Translations under genes and position numbers: made by a program
Notes under the pieces: generated by a model
The model's input: the letters and a program-made list of their open reading frames with translations, nothing else
Told to the model about the DNA's origin: nothing
The model's database searches: none
Assembly: GCA_026545765.1 (NCBI GenBank)
Contig: CM048844.1
Span: 53,850,932-53,914,931 of the forward strand
Length of the DNA: 64,000 bases
Reading direction: 5' to 3'
Source of the DNA: Plantago major
Lineage: Eukaryota > Streptophyta > Magnoliopsida > Lamiales > Plantaginaceae
Part shown: positions 1 through 10,731 of the stretch, in pieces
Layout: each line of letters opens with the position of its first letter
Position numbering within the stretch: the first letter of the stretch is position 1

Positions 1-33
1 GGTGCTGACCAGATAAGCCAAGAACGATGGATC

Positions 34-1071
34 ATGATGTTCTTGTTGAATCAACAAGACAAAAGGCTGGAAAACCCTTTTAACTGGGGAAAGTACGCCT
101 TCATGAAGTTTGTGAAGAAGATTCAAGGCTTCGAACGTAAGATCGCCAAAGGACTAGCTGAGCCAAAGGCCACAGTAGGCTATGGTCTGAAGATATGCTA
201 CTTGCTGGAAAAGCTTGGCATTGAGCTCAGAGAGACGGCTCAAATCGCCAACAGTAACCTACTCTACAAATATGAGTATACGAGCATGATGAAAAAGGTT
301 GCTAGATCTCAGAAAGGTTCTAAGAAGCGAAAGACTGAAGAGGTATCTGAGGGAAAAGTTGCGACCAAGAAGCCCAGAACTTCAAGAAAGAAGTCTGCTG
401 GAAAATCAGAAGACACACCCAAAGAGGTTGTCGATTCCCAGATACCTGCAGCCAATGCCGATGAACTGATAAAGGCAGATGAACTCATCAATGCTGTAAA
501 AGAGTTATCAACTACTGAACAAGTAGACTCAGCAAGAGAAAGTGCTTTCAGAAATGTGAAGACTATTACAGAAAGCCTTGCTGATGAACTCATAAATGCT
601 GCCAAAAGTGGTGAAAAACACCAAGCCCTATCTGCAGAAACCGCAGGAATTGTGGACCAATCAGTTCCTAATGCTGATGAGAGCTCTGACGATGAAGATG
701 ATGAACTAGTCATCTCTCAAGTCCTAGAAAGATCAAAACGGGCTAAGGTTACTGAAATAGTAACTGGTGATAAGGTTTCTGAAGAAGAACCTACACCTCA
801 GGTTGCTGAACAAGCACCTATAGCAAAGGTTGTTGGTGCAAACACATCATCAGGGAACGTTTCTTACACACAACTTCAAGAAGCCCTGATGAGTGGTAAT
901 TTAGTGCTGGCAGATGCTGATGAAAATGCCACATCTAAAAGTCTGGAAGAACACTCTACTGACCGATCTTCTTCTTCCAGACAACCACAACAACCACAAC
1001 AGCCACAAGTGGTTGACGAAATGGTAAATGAACTCCATTTCGACTTACCAAAGAATGCAAGATATCTTTGA
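34..1071 (+). CDS. SIRE post-pol ORF, first segment (basic, nuclear-signal-like)
   Basis: Open segment of 345 residues in the post-pol region of element 1. The first ~90 residues look globular. Together with the stretch just upstream (seen in element R at 61585-61887) they resemble, by pattern only, the poorly characterised 'plant transposon protein' type of ORF found in plant LTR elements. Residues ~90-125 are rich in Lys/Arg (for example GSKKRKTEE and KKPRTSRKK), like a nuclear localisation signal. The rest is acidic and low in complexity, with repeated ADELINA-like units and a Gln/Pro run near the end. The reverse copy at 60215-61480 is close in sequence. Function unknown; it has no recognisable envelope signal peptide or transmembrane segment. 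Confidence 0.55.
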   Translation: MMFLLNQQDKRLENPFNWGKYAFMKFVKKIQGFERKIAKGLAEPKATVGYGLKICYLLEKLGIELRETAQIANSNLLYKYEYTSMMKKVARSQKGSKKRKTEEVSEGKVATKKPRTSRKKSAGKSEDTPKEVVDSQIPAANADELIKADELINAVKELSTTEQVDSARESAFRNVKTITESLADELINAAKSGEKHQALSAETAGIVDQSVPNADESSDDEDDELVISQVLERSKRAKVTEIVTGDKVSEEEPTPQVAEQAPIAKVVGANTSSGNVSYTQLQEALMSGNLVLADADENATSKSLEEHSTDRSSSSRQPQQPQQPQVVDEMVNELHFDLPKNARYL

Positions 1072-1299
1072 AGAAAATCCTGCAAAAGAGCAGGTTCCCC
1101 AACTCAATGAGAGGGATCAAACTGAGACATCTACTCAGAATGATCAACCAGGGGAGGCAATTTAGTTGCACACTCAGGAAAGGTGTGAAGTACCTAAAAC
1201 TTCAAACAAAGAAGTTGTACTGGAACAAGAAGACCAAAGTATAAAAGGGTCACAAGTTCCACAGACCAATCAGCCTGACAATGCTCAGGTAGCTGAATG

Positions 1300-2140
1300 G
1301 TTTAACTCCTACCTTGTGAAAACGTTTATGCTTGTATATCTTGTTACTTATATAAAAATTCTTTGTTACAGGCTGAGTTAGAAACACAGAAACAAGAGGA
1401 AGCTGGAAAGCTTGCCTCAGAAACTGAGAAGGAGGTTATCCCAACCTCGCCTCTTAAGAAATCTGAGCCTGTACCACAGATCATTGATTCTTAAGATAAC
1501 ACTTTTCAGTCATTTGTCTATGTGCTTAATCATTTAAAGTAAATGTTTCTAACAGGCTCCAACTGAGAAAGAGGAAGATAAGGCAGAAATGCCAGAGACC
1601 GACAAGGTTTCTGAAGAACACATCATTGAGCCTTCTAGCATGAAGGTACATGAAAAATCAGTGATAAGAATTCTTCATCATGGGTTATCTTAAACTTCTT
1701 CTAAAATATTCAATACTTTCTACTTACAGGCTCATTCAGAAGTAGAAATGCAAAGGGAAAAAGTTGCGACATCCCCTGCATCAATGGAAATTGATGAAGC
1801 TCCCAAGGCAACATCGCATAAAGAAAACCAGAAACTGAGAAAGTTTCTGAGAAAAATGACTCTGAGCTTCCTATTGAGGAAGTAAGTCCAAAACTCAGAA
1901 CTCATTAAAGCATTCTTGCACAAATTCTTTCAAATAATTTCCTAAGTATTGTATTAATTCTCAGGTTCAAGAAAGAAAGGCTGATGAGGACCAGACTTCC
2001 AAGTCTCCACCTCCCAACAAGTCTCTGAGCCTGAAGTACTTACTCAGGTAACTCAGAAACTAAACTACACTTCTACTCAGATATCTACAAAAGTTTTGAA
2101 GCTCACTCAAAACTCTTTCTTTCAGGCTCATACGAGTGCA
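1300..2140 (+). other. Intron-like intervals between short open segments of the SIRE post-pol region
   Basis: This stretch alternates short Glu/Lys/Pro-rich open segments with AT-rich intervals. Several intervals end in a pyrimidine-rich stretch followed by CAG and then a GCT-type codon. The spacing and composition look like small spliceosomal introns. Element R has matching intervals at about 59840-60280 on the reverse strand. That is what can be seen; that they are spliced is inference. Confidence 0.4.
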
Positions 2141-2738
2141 AAGCAGGCTCCCAATGATGAGAAAAGGGACCTACTTCCCTTCTTCAAAGCTCAAACCCTG
2201 CCAAAGCATATTCAATGCTTCAAGAAATGGCAAAGGTTAAGATGCTCTGATCTCTCTGAAATATTGAGAATCACAGATCAACCAACCAGACGAGCACGAG
2301 CTCTTGACTTGGAGACGTATATCCATGCAATGTTCCCTACGAGCGATTACGATTGCGACTCTATTGCATAAGGATTTCTCCAGAGAAGTGGCGCACAGTT
2401 TGATACAAGCCTTTGAACAGGCAGATGGTCAGACAAGATTACAGATGGCATTCAAGCCAGTTCTGCCCCAGACTCTACAATTTATACCTTCTGAACAAGA
2501 AGAGGTTAATGGGCAGAAGATCACTATTCCTGAAGTGATCAATCTTGTATCTGAAGACGATGAGGAGGAAGAGATAAACGAAAACGACTTCGACGAACCT
2601 CCCACTGACCATCACCAAAAGGATGACACAGACAAAAAGGATGATGATGATGCCCAAAAAGGGAAGAAACCAATCTCTGAGATGGTTGCTGGACTCGACA
2701 CAATCGATGAGAATGTCCAAGAGGATGAAGATCACTAG
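2096..2738 (+). CDS. SIRE post-pol region, middle acidic segment
   Basis: Open sequence between the basic first segment and the large last ORF of element 1. It includes a short globular-looking part (motif LRCSDLSEILRITDQP, then ALDLETYIHAMFP), followed by a very acidic Asp/Glu-rich stretch with many Asp-Asp pairs. The counterpart in R lies at about 58986-59731 on the reverse strand and carries an additional Gln/Glu-rich helix likely to form a coiled coil. No known domain recognised. Confidence 0.45.
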
Positions 2739-2936
2739 GCTGATTACTCAGATGATGAAGAAGACAAGACTTTGGCAGAACACCGCAATGAACATCGAGC
2801 GGTTTCACACTTGAAAAGGAAACTGATTGCTCCTGAAATTTTCAGCAAACTGCCAAATGTCCACTCCCATGAATATATGAACAGATGCAATCTTGGCTCA
2901 TCGAAAAGGAGATGTCTTCACAAAACAAGGAAGTAA

Positions 2937-4490
2937 TTGCCTCGTCCCTACGAAATGAAAAAGTTCACTGAGCTCGTCACTCAGAGAACAACTAGCATAG
3001 TCATTGCTCAGAAAGATCTGGGAATGATAAGGGACGATGATGCGTCTTTAGCTGAAAAAGCTTTCCAAGAGGTAAGTTACACTGCTGGAAAATCAGATGC
3101 CATCCTAGGCCCATTGGCAGAGCTCACTGATAAGCACAATGGACTTATCAAGCAAAATCAATATCTCAAAGCCGAACTTCAGAAGTTGGTCACTGCCTAT
3201 AATTATTTGCAAGGGCATTTTAACTCTCTCTCAGATTCTTTTATGAGACTGAGTCAGCCAACAATGACTAAGGGGGAAAGAGTGTACAAATCTGGACCTC
3301 AAAGTCAGGGGGAATGGGAAGAAGGAGAAGAAAACAAGAAGAAATCTGGAGCTGGTGCGGCTCAGAGAGGAAGAAGAAACATGAAAACTTCCCAGCCACC
3401 ACTCAGAATCAATGAACCCTCCTCAAGCCAAGCTGCTTTGCAAATAGTAGTTGTTTCCCAGAAACCTACTGAAGGAACTACAATGATAACAAGGGCCATG
3501 GCACAGAAACCTCCAAGGAGTACCAAGGCTCCAAGGAGAAGACAAGTTAAAGGGATTGATGAATCTTCTGAAGAAGAAGAAGGCCAAATCAAGTCCCTGG
3601 GCAATGAAGAAGGCTGTAAAACTCTCACAAGATTTAATCTTGATGATGATGAGGAAACTGATGAAGATGAAGCTCCTCTTCACAAGAAAAGGAAAATTGA
3701 AAGCCTAACTGAGCCCATAGCTGCAAAGCCCCTAGCAGCTAAAACACCCTCTGGAAATACCAAGTCTATCCAGGGTGGTTCTTCAAGCAACAACCCCAAA
3801 GAGAATTCAAGACAGAGAAGGAACAGACTGAGAGCTAAGCAAAGACAAAGTCAACTTCCACTCAGGCCAGAAGAAGCCAAAATAGATTATGTGAAGAATG
3901 ACAATGATTCTTCTGTCTACAGGTGCATCAATCAGAAAAATGGCTATTGGATTCTGGAACTTAAGCATCTACTGGTAAATTCAAGATTTTCAGAACCAAT
4001 CCATAAACAACTTATGGCATGGAGAATACATAAGCCAACCTTGATCAACACCAATCACATAAAAGCCCGGTTGGATTTTGAAGTTGTCAAGAGAACTGAA
4101 GCCATGAGAAAGGACCTCTCTAATGAATGTCCATATGGAAAGCCAGGTGATGTGCACAGAATTCTGAATATCACAGGAACAGGCATAAGAGCAAGACTCG
4201 CTGTGGAAGCCTATGAGTCGTTCTATCTAACTGAAGATCAATACAAGGGTGACATCAGATATCTGAGGATTATCTACGAATACTTTAAGCTTTCAGATAT
4301 CAGAATAGAGTATGCCTGGAAGTGGGGAAAGTATCTGTGGGTCAAACATTTTGTCAAGAAAAATCCTACCAAAACCTACAGAGAGGTCTGGATTTGCGGA
4401 ACCTTGAGATGCTCGTCAGAACACTTCTCTATGATTATTCTGATGACATCAAAAGGTTTGGAGATAGGAAATTTGCAGACTGATCCATAG
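2937..4490 (+). CDS. SIRE post-pol ORF, last segment (coiled coil plus basic C-terminal domain)
   Basis: Long open segment of about 517 residues. Residues ~1-110 are heptad-like and probably helical (around NQYLKAELQKLVTAYNYLQ). Residues ~120-290 are low in complexity, basic then acidic, with a KAPRRRQVKG cluster and a DDDEETDEDE cluster. Residues ~300-510 look globular, with a basic RQRRNRLRAKQRQ stretch followed by conserved aromatic residues (NGYWILELKHLL, YKGDIRYLRIIYEYFKL). Reverse copies sit at 57224-58672 (R) and, shorter, at 20567-21846 (N). The last block is the best conserved across the three copies. It resembles no envelope protein that I recognise; a structural or nucleic-acid-binding role is only a guess. 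Confidence 0.6.
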   Translation: MPRPYEMKKFTELVTQRTTSIVIAQKDLGMIRDDDASLAEKAFQEVSYTAGKSDAILGPLAELTDKHNGLIKQNQYLKAELQKLVTAYNYLQGHFNSLSDSFMRLSQPTMTKGERVYKSGPQSQGEWEEGEENKKKSGAGAAQRGRRNMKTSQPPLRINEPSSSQAALQIVVVSQKPTEGTTMITRAMAQKPPRSTKAPRRRQVKGIDESSEEEEGQIKSLGNEEGCKTLTRFNLDDDEETDEDEAPLHKKRKIESLTEPIAAKPLAAKTPSGNTKSIQGGSSSNNPKENSRQRRNRLRAKQRQSQLPLRPEEAKIDYVKNDNDSSVYRCINQKNGYWILELKHLLVNSRFSEPIHKQLMAWRIHKPTLINTNHIKARLDFEVVKRTEAMRKDLSNECPYGKPGDVHRILNITGTGIRARLAVEAYESFYLTEDQYKGDIRYLRIIYEYFKLSDIRIEYAWKWGKYLWVKHFVKKNPTKTYREVWICGTLRCSSEHFSMIILMTSKGLEIGNLQTDP

Positions 4491-4843
4491 AACTACTGTT
4501 GAAGACTTGAAGAGTTGAAGACTTGAAGACTAGTCTATTAGGATGTTTACTTGGAGCTTGGCTACTCCTGTTGTCCTAATTTACTATGTAGTTTTGGTTG
4601 TATTTTTGCTGACTGAGCTAAAACTTGTTTTATGTATTGAAGTTATCTGTAATCTCTCTTTGTAACTTATCTGAAGAACTTACTCTCAGATAGTATTCTA
4701 TAAAAGATAACTTGTCAGCAAAGATCACACCTTGTGATTTGGTTGATGTTTACTTCCTGCACTAAATTGAATGAAATGATTAAGTGTTGGATTGTTCACT
4801 CATCCAGATTTGTAATAGGTCAGATAGTCATCGTTGACTGATC
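4491..4843 (+). other. 3' untranslated spacer of SIRE element 1
   Basis: AT-rich non-coding stretch between the last post-pol ORF and the purine tract. It is conserved in reverse in R (about 56680-57040) and N (about 20230-20560). No ORF or further structure is seen. Confidence 0.6.
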
Positions 4844-4858
4844 AAAAAGGGGGAAATT
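4844..4858 (+). promoter_or_regulatory. Polypurine tract of SIRE element 1
   Basis: Purine run AAAAAGGGGGAAATT directly before the LTR start TGTTAGG. This is the expected position for the plus-strand primer. The same tract is found in reverse after the LTR of R (56664-56678). Confidence 0.75.
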
Positions 4859-6527
4859 TGTTAGGAAATTTGTTAGATATTTTGTTAGAAATATCTGTTT
4901 AGATTTTGATCAGCAACATGATGACTTATCTTAGTCTCAAAAAGGTGATTAGTACTCTTGGTTCACTTGAACATTGTAAAAGAGGAAACCCACTAAGTAT
5001 GATAGTCTAGCTAATCTTGTATAGGATGTTAAGTCTCAAAATGTAATTTTTATTTTATGAAGAGAAGACCAAGAAGAAGACATCCAAGCAGAACAAGTTC
5101 GACGACATTGAAGATTTGAAGAGACTGCACAAGATTACTGAAATAGTTTTACAGATACCTTGGCCAGATATCTTGAAGACACGAATAGTTTTAAACAAAC
5201 TGTGTCACAAGAGATATCTGAGAAATAAAAGGTCTATCTGAAAACAAGGAAAGTGTCCATAGATATCTATTCTCAGATACCTTGAGCTTTAACCACATTT
5301 CTGAAAAATAAATATATATATTGCAAACAAAGTTGTTTCAATAAAAGTGGTATCTGAAGTTAAAGATAAGAACGTGTAAAGAATCAGAGAAATCGGATCA
5401 AGGTTGTCTCTGATAAAAAGCATAGTTCCGTTGGCACTACAGGACAAAAGTATAGTACAATGCATTAAATGCACGGACAGAGATGTCTGAACAAAAGCAA
5501 CGGTAGCTTCTGAAGAAGAAGACAAACACCTTTCTGATTATACACAGATATCAATAGTTTGAATTTGATTTAAGCCTAACGGATACTATTCAAACGGCAA
5601 TCAAATTCATCTATAAATATCAAGACTTTGCTTGAGAAGACACACTGAACGCAGACACGCTGAACCTTAGATACACAGAACTTACTGAACACCATTCTCT
5701 CAAGCAAACTACTTATCCTCAAAGCTTTCTGTTGCGACCAAAGCTCCTGATCTTAAGTAGCACTAAAGTTCTAAGTGTCCTGATCCTAAACAAGCATTGC
5801 TATTTGTGAAAGAGTTGAATCGAAAGATCAAGTACCTGAGATTCATTCTCTTGAACAATTATCATAGACATGGGTCAGTAAAAAGAACAAGATACCATAC
5901 ATTGTAAAGTGTATTAAGTATACTTGATTCACAGAGCTATCTGATTAACTGAAAAGTTATTAAAGAAGCTCATCTGACAACTCAAACCAAAACCAACACC
6001 ATCACTGGCGTGGAGTACAGGAAGTACTTAGTTTGAGAAACTAAGGAATAACTCCAAGGTTATTGAGCACAGGAAGTACTTAGCTTGGGGAGCTAGGGAA
6101 TAGCTCAAAAAGGTTTCTGAGTACAGGAAGTACTTGGCTGTGAAAGACGGGGAACAACTCAGGGGGAACATTGGGTTGGGAACCATTTGTTTAAGGAATC
6201 TTAGAATAGGATTTTTGTAAGGTGACCTCAATTATCTATTCTAGTGTATTCTAGGTCATTGGAAGACCGAAGTGGATTAGTTGGAGGATTCATACCTCCG
6301 GATACCACTATACTTGCTGTGTTATTTACTTACGTACTTACATTTCAAAGAACACACACACACTTTAGCATTTACGCACTTATCTATCTTAAGTCTTCCG
6401 CGCTCTGAATCTAAGTATCAGATATCTACACAGATATCTGAGAAATAGTTTTTTATCGACAAAAGTTTTAAAAGACTATTCACCCCCCCCCCCCTAGTCT
6501 TTTACTTTGCCGTTATCTGGACCAACA
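4859..6527 (+). repeat. 3' LTR of SIRE element 1 (1669 bp)
   Basis: Begins TGTTAGG and ends ACCAACA (TG...CA). A TATA-like CTATAAATAT lies at about 5611-5620, leaving a U3 of about 750 bp. The LTR has several copies of the palindrome CAGATATCTG or close variants. A C homopolymer sits shortly before the 3' end (about 6482-6494). It is almost the same as the LTR at 46532-48189. Confidence 0.9.
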
Positions 6528-7348
6528 ACTTACTTGTACTCGGATGGGTGGACTGAAGGCAGCTGACTTCGCACGGAACCACGCACTACGAACTTCTTCT
6601 TACTCGCTTCGGATTGGTTGTAACTGCTTCGGACGTGCTCAAGTGCAAAAATCTTCTCTCTAAAAGTGAGAAAATGAAAGCGACTTAGGCCCCTATTTAT
6701 AGAGGGCTATATCTGGAACTCCAACCGTCACGATTTTTCGGGATAAAATCTCCATCGTAGATAAAAATTCATCCAACGGTGTAGTACAACAATACCAAGC
6801 AAAATGACGAATCGGTACAAAAAACTTACCTTGCGATAACAAAGACGCATACAAGAAACTTCCCCACTTTCGGACGGAAGACAACACTCAGGCCTCAGAT
6901 GACTACCCATCGGACGCCTCGGAACTTTTCATGGCAAGGATCACTTGCTAACATACGGTGCCTTGTCCACCCGGACGTTTCCCTTTGGACCTTCTCTTTA
7001 TAGAAGACTTTGGTCCGGATAGGACACTCATCTACGGACTAACCCATAACCTATCAAAGGTACAACTCCAACGTTCTCAGTCTACACTTAGTCTCGCTTA
7101 CAAATACCCTTTTCTTTCTTAAACTTTGTTGCACCCCGAACCTTTTCCCTCGGACGGCAACAAAAGTAAAAAAGAAAGGGGGGGGGGGGAGAGAGAGAGA
7201 TTAAGTTAAGGACCATGCGAAGCACGGATTACACCTTTTTTCTGCTTACGAGAGACGGATTGGACCAAGGAACAACCCATCCTCTTCGGTCTCAACCAAT
7301 AGTTCCACAACTATCTTCTACTAAGATACTTGGAAACTAGGGGGCACA
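6528..7348. other. Remnant of a CGGAC-rich LTR element, with a reverse-strand TATA-like box
   Basis: No supported gene. The stretch is rich in CGGA motifs, like the LTR that follows, and is probably the internal or 3' part of that element, into which SIRE element 1 inserted. On the reverse strand CTCTATAAATAGGGGC (about 6694-6709) has the form of a plant core promoter. A G-rich/GA run lies at about 7176-7200. Confidence 0.4.
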
Positions 7349-8210
7349 TGTTAATACGAAAATATGTCTAATCCGTCATAGGCGCGTTTGGAACGAATCC
7401 TAAGGCGTCCCAACTTGTCCAAAGGATCCGAGATACTATGATCCGACCCATAGGTCCGACCCTCCCTAGAAGAGAGGGATAGAGGGCTTGAACGGTACTG
7501 GGTCCGACCCTAGGCCTTCGGGATCGACCCATCTAGGTCCGATACGGACGATCATTCGGACCCAACATGACAATCTCACAAGCAACCAAGTAAACTGGCA
7601 CTAGAGAGTAGAGAGGTCCGAGCGATAATGTCCGAATCGGAAGAGTTGGGCAAACTTAGGGAAGTTCCCCATAGACACCATAATATGGTCCGGACCATGC
7701 ATCCGGACCAACCTCCTCGGACCTTGACCCTCGGCAGACTATGTCACACCCTCTAAAACTCTCTTGATAATGACTAAACTACCCCTAAAAGCCCACAGTG
7801 GAATGTGGCAAGTGTCATTGATGGGCCATGGGCCTATTGAAGCCTTGGTGGCTCAATCTAGGCCTTACACTTGGCACGATCTGGTGGAACCTTCCCATTG
7901 TGGTGAAATCTATATATAGGGCACACACCCCCATGATAATGGTAAGCAATAATCACTTCCAAACCTAGACTATTGTACAGGGTAGATCTTCATTCTCTCT
8001 TGAGTAAAGTCTCAAACCGGTTTGACACTTAGCAAACCGGGTCCTAACCCCCCCTCCAAGTCACTCGTGCAGGTTCTTACCGAGCTTCGGATCTCAGGCT
8101 CTCACACGTTGGCTCTTACGCAGTACGGAGCTTCTTACTTGAGGATACCTTGGTCATTAACTGTGAAGTCAAATAATCTCTAAAGTAGTTGGGGGATTTT
8201 ACCCTCAACA
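7349..8210 (+). repeat. LTR of an unclassified CGGACC-rich LTR element (862 bp)
   Basis: Starts TGTTAATACG just after a purine-rich AAACTAGGGGGCACA and ends TTACCCTCAACA. It has a TATA box TATATATAGG at about 7911-7920 followed by a leader-like CT-containing stretch. Repeated GGTCCGACCC and CGGACC motifs fill the U3. Its right end abuts a truncated gypsy A LTR, which fits insertion into A. The superfamily is not certain; gypsy is the more likely. Confidence 0.55.
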
Positions 8211-10705
8211 ATCGCGTTATCGAGGAATTGCATGATTTCCGGTGCCAAAACGTCATATTTAGGCGAAATCGAGGAAAATAAGGAAATACGACAATTCTAC
8301 ATGGAGCTAGAGAATTCCGATGAAGTCGTGCTACCTAGCATTGCGAAGCTCTCGAAAAAACAAGAAATGCTGAAGAAGGACACTTTTCGAGGAAAAGAAG
8401 TTTCGAAGCCCGAAATTGAAGAACGAAGAAAATAGACAGAATTCTGAGGGAAATCGAGCTCTGCGGCCGATAGGAGGCCACATAGAGCCAATGGCGGCCG
8501 ACAGTAGACCGTAGTGGTTCGGGAATGTTCCATAATGAGGCTTTTTTTTATGTCCAACAGGTTAGAGCCCGCCATTTAACCTTCCTTATACATAATGGGC
8601 TGCCAGGGCATGAATTTTCCACTATAAATAAGTGCCTTGGGTTCTCATAATCACTCACCACTCCCAAAGCAGCTCTCCTGAGAGGGAACCAGTCTTCGAG
8701 GAAGTGAAACCCCAAAACCGCTGGCCGTCAGGCACCCAGAAGGAGGAAACCCTGGAAGGAGTTCGAAGATATCAAAGACTAAGCTTCTCTTTTCTCTTTC
8801 TTCTCTTGTTATTTTCGATTTTTGTCTGTAGGATTACTGATGCGTCAAATCAAGTCCTTAATTTATAATCAAGAGCAATATCAAGGATCACTAGAAAAAG
8901 CACGTAGTGAGTTGATAAGTTGCCCCGAGTGTCTTTCTCAAAGGACTTAACTAAGCTTGTCAGTGTTTTAAAGAAGTAGTTTGTCTAGAATTGCGTCTTA
9001 CGACCTCCAATTCTTTCTTTCGCAAATCACACAGATAGTAAACATAAAACACGAGTTTTTTTATCAATAAAAGGATACATGGGGTGGTGGTTTCATCAAG
9101 AGCTAGCTAGTAAAAGGATGCAATGGAATACACGACTTTTGAAAGTGAAAACGTTTTATCAACATAGTAGAGTCGTCAATTCTACTAGTCAGCGTTTGTA
9201 GTTGAATGTGTTGGGCTTAAATCGTAAGTAACCTTGAGGGTGCGAATCCCTCTTGTGGATTATGGGTATCAGAAAATGATTGCTAAGACATTGAACTAAT
9301 CAAACGATTCGCAAGAATTCAACAAACGAAGAACAATGTATTTTCATCTAAAGACCTATACTAGCATGCTCAAGATTTCACCACCAACACATGGGTGTTG
9401 TTTAGCTACTCATATTCATGTTGTCACAGACAAGAAATATGATAAACATAGAGAAAAACATACAAAAGAAGTAATCAAAGAGAAACGATACATAATTACA
9501 TAATGACTTTGAATAACTGAGCTCCAATGAATAACAATGGTGAAAGTACTGTTTACATGAAGAAATCTTCAGCTAAATGGTTAACCAAGTCTCGAACTTC
9601 AATCAAATGGATTATTCTTGGAACCCTAGACCTCTCAAAATCTCCCAAAGTATTGTGTGAAAATGAAAAAAGTGATATTTAAAATACAAAATCTGGAGTT
9701 TAAAATGCCAAAATCAGAAAAGTAATGCCAGAACTGTGGAAAAGATCGGGGGAGGCGATCGCCCACTCTGGCTCTGGAACGCAGCCCTTTGTGGTTGCGT
9801 CCAGAGCATGGGGCAATCGCCCCGTTTCCTTCGGCTCGATCTTCGCCTTATTTTTCTATCGCTGACCCGTTTGGCATTCCAGGAACCTTCGTGGCACCTA
9901 TTTGGAGTCTTGGAGCTTGTGATCTCCAGCAAAGTGCATTAAAATGCATCGCTTTCACTCCTTTTCTTCATGAAAAGTACCTAAAACCTGGAATCAATGT
10001 GGAAACACAAACGAAATACAAAATATATACAAATAATGGAAAAACTAAACTAAAAGTAAGTAAAAACAAGGTAAAAAGAACCTGATGAGGTGTTCTAAAA
10101 AGGCCTCATCAATTACTATGAATAGCTAACTTTCTCTTGTAAAGGCGAACCGCAGAAACTCTGTTGTGCTACCTCTTTATATTCCGTGATATATTAATGG
10201 AATAGTTCTTAGGCGTAAACCGTGGTTATACAACTCCTCTATACATCCTTTGTGGTGTGATGTTCTGCTGAGTGACACAGTAGTTTTATTGAACTGAGTA
10301 GGGGTACTGGTATCGACTGCGCCTTGGTAATTAGTATTATGCCCTACTGTCGTTAGAGGTAATCGTGTAGGATATTAACTAGGAAGTTGGGAGTAGCATA
10401 GTACGAGGGAGGTTGGGGGTCCTTTACCCCATCACCATCTTCGATTTTCATCAACAAGATTAGGGTTTTAATTACGATTCGATCATCTGCTTACATACAA
10501 TTTGTTTACTTACGAACTGTCTGATTCATGCATTCAATACGGTATTTGCTTGTTTATATGCTAAGTGTCCGTGGAGAACGACATCCCGAGTTAACTTACC
10601 TCTATAGTTGTGTGTTTGTGAGCATCCAACAATAAAATAAATTTAATCTTTGATTGTATTTGAGGATTACAGGTAGTACAACGCATTCAAATTCACAAGT
10701 GCACA
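8211..10705 (+). repeat. 5' LTR of gypsy A, truncated at its start and interrupted
   Basis: It aligns with the reverse LTR of B (33279-34550) but lacks roughly its first 140 bp, where the upstream CGGACC-rich LTR begins. A TATA box ACTATAAATA lies at about 8621-8630, followed in both copies by a shared start-region text around CTCCCAAAGCA. It is split by the solo LTR at 8838-10111. The 3' end is GTGCACA. Confidence 0.75.
8838..10111 (-). mobile_element. Solo gypsy LTR (1274 bp) inside the LTR of A
   Basis: Read on the reverse strand it begins TGATGAGG and ends GCATCA. It is flanked on both sides by the 5-bp target duplication ATTAC (8833-8837 and 10112-10116). The host LTR resumes in register with its B homologue on both sides, which fixes the ends. 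It shares segments with LTR C (38921-40112), for example the GTTTAGCTACTCAT stretch, so it is a related family. No internal genes are present, so it is a solo LTR left by recombination between two LTRs. Confidence 0.85.
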
Positions 10706-10713
10706 TCAAAATT

Positions 10714-10731
10714 TGGCGCCGCTGCCGGGGA
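10714..10731 (+). promoter_or_regulatory. Primer binding site of gypsy A (tRNA-Asp type)
   Basis: TGGCGCCGCTGCCGGGGA starts 8 bases after the LTR end. It matches the 3' end of plant tRNA-Asp except for one position, the usual primer of Athila/Tat gypsy elements. Confidence 0.85.

Larger units (their letters stand above)
1..6527 (+). mobile_element. Ty1/copia SIRE-type element 1, 3' part (post-pol region plus 3' LTR)
   Basis: This is the right-hand part of a Sirevirus-like copia element whose gag-pol lies beyond the left window edge. It consists of a post-pol region (1 to about 4490), an untranslated stretch, a purine tract and an LTR. The same arrangement recurs in reverse at 55010-62960 (element R), which there follows a recognisable copia pol, and that is why this pol-less piece can be assigned. 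The LTR is nearly the same as that of element E at 46532, so the family was active recently. It is a partial copy and its post-pol region has a few interruptions. The right flank begins ACTTA; the matching target duplication would lie outside the window. Confidence 0.85.

Noticed and set aside
1-6527. Element 1 as the missing 3' part of element E
   Set aside because: Its first bases overlap the point where E stops, but it lies 46 kb away at the other end of the window; the window start is arbitrary and the overlap is best seen as coincidence between copies.
9736-10085. Short forward ORFs across the GC-rich box of the solo LTR
   Set aside because: They overlap an LTR oriented the other way and show no protein-like conservation.
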